Shown one piece after another: positions 11,142-22,120 of a stretch of 64,000 nt of DNA. The position numbers were made by a program, and so were the translations under genes. Each line of letters begins with the position of its first letter. Within the stretch, counting starts at the first letter, position 1. The stretch is from Gordius sp. MW1 (Eukaryota > Nematomorpha > Gordioida > Gordea > Gordiidae): NCBI GenBank assembly GCA_964036665.1, contig OZ038530.1:21102001-21166000 (forward strand), given 5' to 3'. Under the pieces are notes generated by a model. That model did not search any database. It was given only the letters and a program-made list of their open reading frames with translations, and was not told where the DNA came from.

Positions 11142-13340
11142 GTATGTCTGACCTTTGTCAAGAGCTTTGTGTTACTAAAAAATTGTAATGATTTCGATGT
11201 AATATATATTTATTTTGTTTTTCGATGTTCCTCGCGATATTATGTTTAGAGTGGGATTTGAATTTACAGTTTTTGTATCGTGTTTTTCTTCGCAACGAGA
11301 TGTACAAACTAAGAATGGTGCGTATATTCCTTCCTCTCCTATCGTCGAATGGGGACGATTAACTAATAAGATTGAAGTAAAATCGTTTTGGGGGCTCACA
11401 TCGTACTTCAAAATTCGTCAAAAATTACGTTCAATTAATTTGGCCCATCCAAAGGTCAAAAAAGGTGAAGGTAGTCTTCCATAGAGATAAAGAGAGGGCT
11501 CAGGAACATCAAGAGTGCTCTGATTACCGCCCCAGTGCTGGCCTACTTCAACAAAGATGGGGAGACAGGATTGATTGTTGATGCGTCGGGAAAAGTTTAG
11601 AGCGATCTTGCAACAGCGACCTCCTGGTGGAGAATGGAGAGTGGTGGCGTATGCTTCAAGAGTCCTAAGCAAGGTGGATGGGCGATATTCGGCGATCGGA
11701 CGGGAGGCTTTGACCGTCATCTACGGACTAAAAAAGTTTAACGATTTTGTTCAGGGTAGATAGATCATGATCAACGGACCATAAGCCGCTGATTTTCTTA
11801 TTTTACCAAAGCAAGAAAGGGAAAGAGCAATGGTCCCCTCGCCTCACGCCGTGAGCTTTATTTGTGTTAGGCTAACGCAGCCCACATTTTGCCTAGGTGG
11901 CCAAATGAACAAGCCTACCAAGTTATCGAGGAAGTATTGGAGGATGCCTCGGACTCTTCAATTTCACTTTACGTGTTACTACAGTATGATCGTGATGATG
12001 CGAACTTGCAGCATCCCAAGATATGGATAAAGGGCTCACAAAGTGCAGTAGTCGTCGGTTCTATGCGCCACTATGAGAGGTTGCTGCCGATACACGAGTA
12101 TAATGATGTTATATTCTACAAGGGACGACGGGTGCTCATTTCGGTATAATGTATCCCACGATTACACAGGGGCCACTTGATCCCATAGCGAATGATACAG
12201 GTAGCGGCCCAATATTTATAATGGTTAACACTGGTCCAGGATACCTAGCAAACAGTTGCAGGAGGTGCAACTACACGGCCGCATAAGCAAAAGTGCATCG
12301 TTGATCACGGGTGAACAAAATTCATGGCTTTTGAACAAGGTGCACGTGGATATTAGTAATAGGGACAATGGAACAAAATGATTAAAGGTATTCAAGCTAA
12401 AAAATTATCCACAACCTTAATTATAAAGCCGGAGGAGGTGTTCGTTAGGTTCGGTACTCCGTAATTTCTCATACCGGGTAACGGCCCTCAGTTTGGAAGT
12501 CAGGAGATTCAAGGATTTTTTAGTCGCAGGAGAATAAAGCAAGGTTTGTCAGCACCGTATCGCCCCGCGTCGAATGAAGTTGCAGAAAGGTACGTGCGGC
12601 TAGCAAAGAGAGCGGTTGTACGCAACGAATTGGGCAGGTTTAAACTTATTTCTATAAATTTACAAGGCAACTATCCACACAGTGCTAGGGATAAGTTCGG
12701 CACATGGGGTGTAAAAACCAAAAATCCGAACCGAGGGGGAGGTGTTAAGGGAAATCAGACAACAATGAACGAAGATTGGAAAATCGCGTACGTTAAACGT
12801 AGGAGACAAACTTGGGATGCCCATGTTTTTAGGTCGGAACAGCGTAGAAGGCTCTAAGCACGGTAGTCGCTCCTCTGAGTTTAAGGAAGAAAATACTACC
12901 CACACTTGGATCAATTAAGAGGACGTAAGGTGCTTGCTTACACTAATCTGGAACAAGAGAAGGGATGGCCCAATAGAAATAAAATAAGCTAGAGGGCTCT
13001 TGGCCGATAATCGAAGGTGAAACGGCGGAGCGAAGTCAAACGGGCCCAGGGTTCCAGAAGACATTATATCAAAGCCGTGTTGATACATCTAGGGAAGAGC
13101 CCATATACCCATAGCCTAATGGACAAGCCCCAGTATATCTAAACAATTATATCTGTGAAAAAGGGGGAAGTGTAGAGGGTTGAGTTGTGAGATTACGCGT
13201 GTGTAATGATTTTGATGCAGTTATTATAAATAATTGTTTTGTTTTTCGAGTTCCTTGTGAGGATATGTTTAGAGTGTGATTTGAATATATCGTTATTATA
13301 TCGTGTGTTGCTTCTCAAAGAGATGTACGAATTCCGAATC
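11142..13340 (+). mobile_element. Decayed Ty3/Gypsy-type LTR retrotransposon
   Basis: Degenerate copy with matching ends: 11205-11310 and 13211-13340 share stretches such as TTTTGTTTTTCGA and ATTATGTTTAGAGTG / ATATGTTTAGAGTG. The 3' LTR probably begins TGTAGAGGG at 13171, just after a polypurine tract (about 13158-13170). The 5' LTR start (about 11142) is uncertain. Between them are scrambled fragments of reverse transcriptase/RNase H (ITAPVLAYFNKDGE near 11519; VVAYASRVLSKVDGRYSAIG, about 11641-11700; TDHKPL near 11775). An integrase core is also visible (GNGPQFGSQE..., about 12478-12515; SAPYRPASNEVAERYVRLAK near 12549-12608). Stops and frameshifts break every frame. It is an old copy unable to encode its proteins. 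Confidence 0.8.
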
Positions 13341-13432
13341 CCTATTAGACAAATTCTTTCGGCACCCGATCAAAGTAGCAGAAAAAAAGCAGCCAAATTG
13401 ATCAGATTAAGATTGGTCAGGAGGGTTAGTGT

Positions 13433-13905
13433 TTAGGTTAGGGTTATTTGCACATCAAATTCCCTCCCCATTTGAGATTTAATTCTAATATATTGATAAT
13501 CTAAAAAAAAAATTCTGCTACTTTTTCATCATTTTGCTACTTTGACCCCGATTCATTCCTTCCTTCTCTATGTCAAAGGGCCACTGTTAAACAATCCTGA
13601 TTTTTGGACTATATTTGCGATCTGAAAATTGCGATTTCTTATTCAGTCCAAAAAAGATTGGGATCAAAGTCGCAGAATGATGGAAAAGTAGCAGAAACAT
13701 ATGACTTTTAGATAATCAATATATTAGAATTAAATCTCAAATGGGGAGGGAATTTGATGTGCATCTAACCCTAACCCTACCCTAAAACGCTGACCTAAAA
13801 CACTATCCGCTTCGTTATTTTTCGGACTGAATAAGAAATCGCAATTTTCAGATCGCAAATATAGTCTAAAATTTAGGATTGTTTAACATCGGTCATGTCA
13901 AAGTG
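13433..13905. repeat. Nested inverted repeats
   Basis: Three arm pairs in one 0.47 kb block. Arm A (13433-13506) is the inverse of A' (13706-13777); arm C (13512-13560) is the inverse of C' (about 13655-13697). Arm B (13584-13654), in the loop, is the inverse of B' (about 13821-13880). The order A-C-B-C'-A'-B' makes a palindrome with a second inverted copy of its loop attached on the right. Arm A carries GTTAGGGTTA, a telomere-like string that here is just part of the repeat. Confidence 0.8.
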
Positions 13906-14853
13906 GTAACCTTGCCTTAAATCATTAGAAAAATTAAAATATCAAAAGTTTCATTATTATAAAACAATTTTTGTTGTTTACTTCTTATGATATAACCTTG
14001 TTTCTCAATAGTACATAGTCACTATAAGGTATTTAAAAAATTAGGGTTACGGAATTTGAGCACAATGATAAGCAAAAGCTGGAGGTAGGAAGAGATCAAA
14101 TATCGATGTCGTTTATGAAGTGCTAGGTTTAGTATAGGTTGCTACAAGTTGACTTTACCTATGAGGATTTTTTTAAGAAAAAAATAGTTTAAGTAGATTG
14201 AGATACATTGATTAAATTATGGCGATTCAAGTTTGTTATTCTGAAATCAAGACATTAGAGATGACACTACTTTTATTATAACGTTTTTTATGATTTATCT
14301 TTATTTTATTTATATTATTTTGTTGTTATTGTACTTGAGCATATAGAACCTTCAAGATTATCAACATATTAATAAGGCATAGTCATTATATTGTGCATGT
14401 TTATTATTTAATGGTATGAAATATAAGGTGACATGAAACATAATATGAATTAAATTTGAATAAAAGAAATCTTAAACTTAATATAGTTATAAAATTAATT
14501 AAAAAATACTTGATAAAACTAAGGCGTTAGGGATTGTTATAATAAATGCTTAAATTTTAAAAATATAAATTTAATAAATTGTTATAAATGTGCGTGATGA
14601 TAAATGGTCTTTGGGTTGCCATTCGTTAAAAGCAAATATCGAAAATTCGTACTCTCCTTTCGGTACATTCTTTATTCTAATGTCTTTATAAGTCTATAAA
14701 TATGAATGAAATTTATGAGATGTCTTAAAACAATTACATCGCTAAGTTAAAATTATTCTATGTGCACAAAAATATGTGAGTTTGTGTAACAATGATATTT
14801 ATATACAAGCTTTTAAAGGTCTTAGTAAACTAAAATTATTTAAGTTTCCGTAC
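13906..14853. other. AT-rich stretch, nothing recognised
   Basis: No gene or shared repeat was recognised. It may be intron or 3' flank of the minus-strand FN3-like exon next to it. Confidence 0.35.
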
Positions 14854-15038
14854 CTGAGTAGGTTTCACCAATTTGGTGTAAATAACTTTATCACGAATTG
14901 TTAGACGCATATAATAATTTTGTATATTGTCTTGAATTGTTTTAACCTTAGAATTCCACTTGATTGTTAAATCGCAATTCTTATCTGCTTGGCTCTCACA
15001 ATTAACATTATTTACACGGGGCGCATGAATGTATTCGT
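14854..15038 (-). CDS. Isolated exon, FN3-like
   Basis: 185 nt on the minus strand between a clean acceptor (TTTATAG at 15039-15045) and donor (CAG|GTACGG at 14853). It encodes about 61 residues in one frame with less AT bias than the flanks. The order PRVNNVNCES ... CDLTIKWNSKV ... NYYMRLTIRD ... IYTKLVKPTQ resembles a fibronectin type III domain: N-terminal proline, the 'LTIKW' B-C strand tryptophan and the 'YY.R' E-F strand. It would be one exon of a larger extracellular or receptor gene on the minus strand. No neighbouring exon that joins in phase was identified; the exon at 20113-20303 is a candidate partner only. Confidence 0.5.
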
Positions 15039-15540
15039 CTATAAACAAACGATAACGTTAATGTATATAAAAATATATTATCTATTTCACAATTAAACCA
15101 GCAAAATTTATAGATTTTATTTTGGCTTGTTTTAAATGTTCGCTACCTAGACATCTTTGCTCAGAAGCGCATTTTAAATACATACTCTGGCTGAATAACA
15201 AAAAATGAAGAGGCCATGTTTAAATTTATCAGGCTTTTACAAACAAGAATTTCTTATAATTCGAAACATTTTTTAATAACATTTTCTCCCTCACCCCTAC
15301 TTTATATATATTTTTTGAACTAAAAGTATAGGATGGATTTATGGACGAAATGAATTTGTTATTTCGTTGGCTTTGCAAAAGTTATGCTGATGCCTACACC
15401 ATTTTTAAACATTACCTTTGCTCGGAATTGACCACTAAAATTATTTCTAACATGCTTTTCCCATTTTAGATAAAAATTTAAAAAGAATATCAACTAATTA
15501 ATAAAATTTGCGTTAAATTATCGAAAATTGATTGTTATAA
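15039..15540. other. AT-rich stretch, likely intron
   Basis: Nothing recognised; if the FN3-like exon is real this is upstream intron of that gene. Confidence 0.3.
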
Positions 15541-15632
15541 TAAATATACCCAATGCAAATAGATAGGGAGGACATCAACGGACATCAACGGACAACCAAA
15601 AACGAGCCCATAAATTGCATAGCAATTAATAT
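15541..15632 (+). repeat. End fragment of the GCATAGC composite repeat
   Basis: Carries ACCCAATGCAAATAGATAGG, then GGACAACCAAAAACGAGCCC and ATAAATTGCATAGCAATTAA. The same series occurs at 62150-62250. Only the right end of the composite family is present here. Confidence 0.7.
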
Positions 15633-15739
15633 GGAATCGAAAAATTTTTCCACAGAAACTCTAATCCTTATTTCTAAAATTGTATACTACAAACATTCCT
15701 TTGGGGATGCATCACGCTCACTTGCAGTTTTTTAAAGTA

Positions 15740-16190
15740 ACATGAAACCACTTTACAACGCCATCGCAAAAATAAAAAAACCGGTTTTTTTAAATGACTA
15801 AAAATATTCTACAGTATAAACAAAGATGAAGGTTTTTAAAAATTAATTAGTACTTCCTAAGTGTGTCCGATACCTTAGAGTTTGTCCTATTAAAAATCAA
15901 ACCCCCAAAATATTTGTTCAGCCCGAACTTCGATTGCCATGAAATAAAAATATATTCTGTCTTTGCACAAAATTAGGATTTGCAATTTATAAATTTTGCT
16001 CATTTGCAGCAGCCCTGCAAAAGATTGGAACTATAAATTATTTTAAAGCAAATATTTATTCGACTTTTATGCTCACGGTATTGAATGAACTAAGTTATTT
16101 TGTTATGGTTTGCAAGTTGCTAACATTTATGACAAGACCAAAATGGCAATGTAACCATAAATTATTCAAATTACATGTTTTTTAGAAATA
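15740..16190. other. Intergenic or intronic, nothing recognised
   Basis: AT-rich DNA with no recognised gene or repeat. Confidence 0.3.
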
Positions 16191-16199
16191 ATCATTATG

Positions 16200-16330
16200 C
16201 CAATTTTTCCACCCCAAAGATCAAAGTTTTTGATAGCGGGTCATAATTGGCTTAAAGCTTATCCTAGCTGGCTTAATAGGTTAATTTTGGAATACCCTGA
16301 AAATTAATACTCTAACTCAAGAGATTATAA
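16200..16330 (+). mobile_element. Relic of the RLE-type retrotransposon, copy D
   Basis: A short stretch (best at 16226-16310: TTGGCTTAAAGCTTATCCTAG and following) matches the copy A region 3339-3410 (GTGGCTTGAAGCTTATCCTA) with many changes. It is an old fragment without coding capacity. Remaining sequence to about 16860 is unrecognised. Confidence 0.5.
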
Positions 16331-16872
16331 ATTTATTCAAAAATAGTAAGTCAAGACATTAATTAAATGAATTGGCCTTATTTTTGAATCATTGGAAATG
16401 CTCCTACATTAGGTGAAATTTTAAATAGACAATATTTGGGCAAAAGAAAAATCAAATGACTATTCATTTCTACATTCAATAGACGGAATTAATACCTTTA
16501 TTATTGATAATATTCGTCTAAATTTTGCAGCCAGAACCCATCACCTGATAATCAAATTGCCTGCCAAGACCCGCCCAAACCCTTTTAATAGTCCGTTCGG
16601 CCATGTCCAAATCATTAAAGCTGTCCGAACAGCTGGGCCCTAAAAGATGATTTTAAATCCAAAGCATTAATTTTGTCCTATTTTTGAGAATTTTTGATTT
16701 AATTCTCGGAAGACAGTAAACTATAAAAAATCTCATTAAGCCCGCATTACCCCTAGGGCCCTAGGCCGAGAGGGCTCGGCAGAGGTCTCGACTTGATTTT
16801 TATAATTGCAAATAAAGTTGTTAAATATTTTTTGGTAACTTCCCCCCCCCCTTGAGAGAATCCTGTCCACAC

Positions 16873-18698
16873 TAGTGTTTCGATCTCGTGTCGTCTCGGT
16901 CTCGAAAGCAAAATCTCGTCTCGTCTCGGGAGCGATTTTGAAAATCTCGATCTCTTCTCGTCTCGGTCTAGAAAAATCTCGGTCTCGTCTCGTCTCGGCG
17001 AGAATTCTCGTCTCGTCTCGACATTTAAAAAATATTTATAGAAAATAAAAACTTCTCCTGTTTTATTAAAATTATTAACTAAGTGTTACAAAGTTTTAAC
17101 TGGTATACCTTATATTTTTAAAAAAGCCTTAATACACAAACTTTTTAATGATATAGCGCGACACAACATCTCTTGACAATAGAAAACATTTTCTATGGAG
17201 TGCAAATTAAAAAACTATATATAATTGAAAGAATCGCTTTTTGTTTGATAAATAAAATAGCATAACTGTGCATTATATTTAGAATTAAATAGTGGTGTTT
17301 ATTGACACTTTTAAATTTGAGTTTAAACCAGTACTCGTGTGAGTCTTTTGGAGCTGAAACTTTTATATAATAAATATACTAACTGATGAGACCTTATTAA
17401 ATTTCATAATTCTAGCAAATTATAACATTTGGATCAAATTCACTGTGTCTGTTAAATTTAAGCAGACGAAATTTATAAGTTCACCTATATTTGACTTAGT
17501 TAAATATTTAGGCAAATTGAGACCAAACATTAACCCTGGCTAAAACCTTAAAGTTGACCCTAACATATTTAAGGCAAATGTTTTAGTCCATTGATATTAC
17601 CATCATCAATTATAACCCACAAAGATTACTACATGTTTACTATAGCGTTATAAGCCACAAAGTGCGAGTGACCTTTAATGGTAATATTATTATTTACAAA
17701 ATTGATAACTTGCTGCACATATTAAAACGTTGTAAAAACAACAATAAAAGCAGCATTTTTATAGGATCAAGAAGTTTTAAACTTTAAATTAAAGTGTACG
17801 TATTTCATTTTAGGACATAAATCATTATTATCAAATTAGTATTCTAAATAATTACCTTCCAATTCGAACTAACTTTGCCATTAAATAGTTATTTATCTAG
17901 TACAGTATAAGTTAGTGTGTATTTATTATTATAGTATTGAATGTACCTGCCAACCCCCGTTTATAACGTGAAAAGTAATTTATATGACAGGTTCAAAAAT
18001 TTGGGAGGTATATTATTAGTTGAAGCATAAAACTTCTAGAAAATTTATGATTTAATGTATTACGGTGTCATTGAATACTCAGTTGAACTTTTGAAATCGT
18101 TAGGCAGACACAAATGACATTAGGGTACCCAAAAAAGCTTGAGTAGTTTAACTTGTATGATTATTTAAACTAATTGACCATGATCATCAATTTATAATTA
18201 CTGCATCAAGTAGGATGAGAAACTACTAAGTTCAAATATGCTTTAGTAATATTTACTACTCCATCGGAACTCATTCTAAGTCTAATTCGTAACATTTAAT
18301 AATTCTAAGGATATATATTTGTGAGAAATATATTATTAACTTATTCACATACCCTAAGTAGCATCCATACTTAGGTAAATGAACTGAAATTGCCAAATTT
18401 TAAACATTTTGCGAAAATATATCATATTTACCACACTTAGGTGTTATTTTAATATCAAATATATTCCTATCGTATTGATTTATTTATAATACCTTAAATG
18501 TAAATCAGGCATATTAAAATACACAACAATTTACTAAAATCTAATGATCAATAAAAACCCGAGATCTCGCCGAAAAAATCTCGTCTCGTCTCGACTTAAA
18601 AATTCTCGTCTCGATCTCGGGTCAGTTTTTCAAATTCTCGTCTCGTCTCGGTTTTTCGAGACGAGACCGAGAATTTTCTCGGTTTTTCCGCATCACTA
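16873..18698. mobile_element. 1.8-kb element bounded by TCTCG-rich terminal arrays
   Basis: Both ends carry irregular runs of TCTCG/CGAGA. The left array is at 16873-17025 and the right at about 18554-18698, where an inverted CGAGACGAGACCGAGA also occurs. The outermost bases are CTAGTGTTTCGATCTCG on the left and, read inverted, TATAGTGATGCGGAAAAACC on the right; they share TAGTG and the following A/G-rich pattern. The 1.5 kb between is AT-rich and non-coding. A related solo array lies at 62459-62586 and also ends ATCACTATAC. I read this as a non-autonomous DNA transposon; superfamily not established. Confidence 0.55.
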
Positions 18699-20112
18699 TA
18701 CATGCCTGCTTCAAATGAATTCACTGTACCTTTAAACTGAATTTTTAAAAAATGTTTTTAAACACTTTTTGATTAAGTTGTTTATTTTTTGAATAGTAAA
18801 TCATCTTTTAAATAAATATATGAACTAGATAAAACTTTTAAAATATGGTTAATGTTTAAATTAATATTTCCGATATATGACAGAATATATACATGTTTGC
18901 AAATATAAAGCTTACCAGCTTGTTCTAAGGTATTATTCGCACCATGTACTAAAAATGGATAAACTCATTAAAAGTCTAATAAATATTAAAGCTTTAGCCT
19001 CACATGTCTTAAAAACAAGTCATTCATAAGAAGACAAAGTGAAAATAATTTATGCTATGCCTTACTATTTGTTTATCATTTTTTTGATACTAACAATAAA
19101 TGAAGCTTTATTGTTTAAGTTTTAACTTTTAGCAATAAGTTTTTTTTTACTTTTTTACAAAGCGCTTTGATTTGAGGTTTAATTATGTATTTCTTTAAGC
19201 ATTATGGGACAGATCCACAATATGAAATATTAAAAATTAAATTGACTCCGTGTAAATATCTCACAAAATCTGATTTATTTATTATTAACAAGTCACTTAT
19301 CTACAAGATTAGTAGATTCAAAGTTTGGCCTGAACCAAGATATTTGAAAAAATTCATTCTATTAATCGATATTAATAGTTAGCTATTATAGTGTGATTTA
19401 CAAATATAATCTTGATTAAAAATATAGACGCCTATATAATACAACCGTTTGTATATTTATATTTGATTTTAATAAATTTCGCAGGGACGTAACAGCGTTA
19501 TTACTTTCACCACCAATTTTTCGAGCTAGTCTTATTTTTCGACTCAATAAGCTGAAGTTTTTTGAAAAACTAAAGATTTGCGGGACGGGTCTAAAAAAAG
19601 CTTAATCAAACCTCCATATTTTTACAACTGTGACCATTTAATTTAGAAGCGATTTAAAATTAAATACAATTCTCACACTATATTGAATTTGGAGGGGAAA
19701 TAAGACGTTTTTGAACATCCAAGGCAATATTTTTACTTACAAATAAAGTGTTTGAATATTGATGTATATCTTTCAATTCCGCCTGAATATGGTGCATATT
19801 GAATTAGAAAATATTTCGTATCTTTTTTTATGTCTTTAACTTTAAATATCATTTCGTTCTACGTATAAAAATAAATAACAATAACATATCTTGATATTTT
19901 GTTCAAATTAGTTTAAATGCATTTAGTTAAAATTGTCATTTGGCAAAAATAGATTCAAAAACAACACAACCCACCATATTTGGGAAAATTGCAAAACTAT
20001 CAACATTAGCAAAAGGTATATTAAAGTTATAAACATCTTTAAGAAGCGATAGTTATAGTGGGCCAAGCTGTTAGCAAATATTCTCTAATAATAATTTTTT
20101 TAATATCATTAC
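18699..20112. other. AT-rich stretch, no firm gene
   Basis: A 65-codon frame at 19185-19382 (plus) looks protein-like in places but has no splice or family support. Otherwise nothing recognised. May be intron of the minus-strand receptor-like gene. Confidence 0.3.
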
Positions 20113-20303
20113 TGCTTCTATAAGGTCGTGGTTTTCAAAAGTTAGTTTGACGTGGGTAATGTTTATAAATTCAAATAACTTGTAAATAGATCGTGGATCG
20201 TAGCCACACGGTTTTTTGAAAACTCCAATAATTATTGTCTCATTACCTTGCCAACTGGGAAACAATGTCAAATTTCGTATGCCATAGAATGAAACTTTAC
20301 TTT
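20113..20303 (-). CDS. Isolated probable exon, unknown domain
   Basis: 191 nt on the minus strand with acceptor AATAG (ending 20304) and donor GCA|GTAATG (GT at 20112-20111). One frame is open for 63 codons and reads KVSFYGIRNLTLFPSWQGNE..., then KPCGYDPRSIYKLFEFINIT and HVKLTFENHDLIEA. Two possible N-glycosylation sites (NLT, NET) and one cysteine suggest an extracellular region. I do not recognise the domain. It could belong to the same minus-strand gene as the FN3-like exon, 5 kb downstream in that direction, but exon phases show they cannot be adjacent exons. Confidence 0.4.
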
Positions 20304-21783
20304 CTATTGATTGAAAGTATTACATATATTAGTTGTAAGCATTTGAGTATAAGAAAATACAATTATAATAAAATTGGAGTTTTAAATCAATTCTTATAAT
20401 TGTAACATATAAATTTCATTTGCATTAATACAAGAGTTTAAACTGTTATTATAAATTAAAGGTGTATTGTAAGTTTATTTATGCAGGTAATTAAATTTCA
20501 ATCTTTTCACCTTTCGCTTACGATCGACTAGGTTCTTAAGGCCTAATTTTTGATTTAAATCAGGGCTAGAATCCGCGACTTGTATATATTACCTAATGCC
20601 CTTGCTAAGTGCGAGTGAAAACTATAATCAACCACAAATTGTTTTTTGGCCAATACTTTTATGGTGCAAGGTCCCTTATTGTAGAACGTGTTGTTTCAAC
20701 TTAATTTGGTTAACATATTTATCTTGTTATTCATCACATATACGCTAAATGAATTATACTTCTATATATAGCACTATCATTTAACTTATAACATAAGTCC
20801 CTCTCGAATTTATTATATTTTTAAAATTGTCTTTAAAAAACTTATAATTTATTTTACCAATCTTGCCTCTAGATTGCGCCTTACAAATCTAATTAAATAT
20901 TTAAAATATAGTTTCAACACAAAATAAAAACAAAATTTGCAGCTTATAACTTTGTTTAAATGATTTATAATGATTCGAGATAGCAAATTTAGAATGCAAT
21001 AGATTAACTCAACCTTCTCACACTATGTTTTTCACCTTTTATAATTTTTTTTTAAATTTTTATAGGAATTTGTATAAAATGCTAATTAGCTTTGAATAAC
21101 CTTTGATTCTTGCTCCCAGTATGGATTGAGAGTTCCAATAAATAAATACACATAACAGTAGGCTCTTGGTATACATCTTCATAAAATCTAAGTAAATTAC
21201 CCATATATAGTTTTATATGCCTGAAGTCTTAATATTTTTGTTGAAAACATTAGAGATTATAAAATAATTGTAATGAAAGTTGAAATAGTATGAATGTAAG
21301 GTGATTACTATTTTTTATTAGACCGTCGTAGATACCATTTAAAATATTAAATAAACATTGGCCTGCAATGGCAACCTTAAGCTTAGTTTATGGGGTTGAG
21401 TATACATTTTGTTACAAGTTTAAATTAACACAATTATTGTAACGAAATTGGACTTAAAATAAAATTTTTTAACCCGTCTAGACCATGATTGGAAAATTGT
21501 CTTTTATTTTAATTCGGTCTACAAAAATCTATATTAAGACCCAGAATAAAAGAAAGAGTTATACAAACAATATTTTTTGCTTGTGCAATTACTGCTCTAC
21601 TCCAAAAAAAATTATATACATTTTAGAAAAAAGTCAATTACAAAAATTAGTAGCATAAGCAATGATTAACACAGAAATATTTAGAATAAAAAATTTAAAA
21701 TTGAAAAAATTTTGAAGGTGAGAAAAAACTTGTTTTGGGCGAAGCTTTTAGGCTACAGGTGACATTAAGGCTCTATGTTTAAC
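20304..21783. other. AT-rich stretch, nothing recognised
   Basis: No gene, RNA gene or shared repeat was recognised. Confidence 0.35.
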
Positions 21784-22120
21784 CTTATATATAAAAATGA
21801 AACTATGTGTGTGTGTGTGAGTATATATATGCTGCCACCAATTTCGGAAAACTACCAGACCGATTTGGCTTAAAATTCACAGTTTATTCCTGACACTCCG
21901 GAGCATGTTTTAAGATTTGTTCAAGCCAAATCGGTCCAGTAGTTTTCGAGTATTCGTACGCGTTGCACTGTATACGGAAATAGAACAATAGAAGTAGAAC
22001 ATATAGACATCAAACTTTATTTTTACTTCAATAACCGCTTTATCATCATATAGGCCCTAAAATTCCTACATAATTTAATACACCCGGGTAAATGGCAAAA
22101 CAATTGCCGGGTTCATCTAG
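21784..22120 (+). mobile_element. Short non-autonomous Helitron-like element, copy 2
   Basis: About 90% or more identical to 5390-5720 by eye, with the same (TG)n run, internal inverted pair, 3' hairpin and CATCTAG end followed by T. The 5' end has drifted (CTTATATATAAAAATG). Confidence 0.75.

Noticed and set aside
12660..12914. Minus-strand frame of 84 codons
   Set aside because: Antisense shadow in the decayed Gypsy element.
13433..13777. Telomere-like TTAGGG strings
   Set aside because: They occur only as one or two units at the edges of inverted repeats and at isolated places (36241, 61206); no array.
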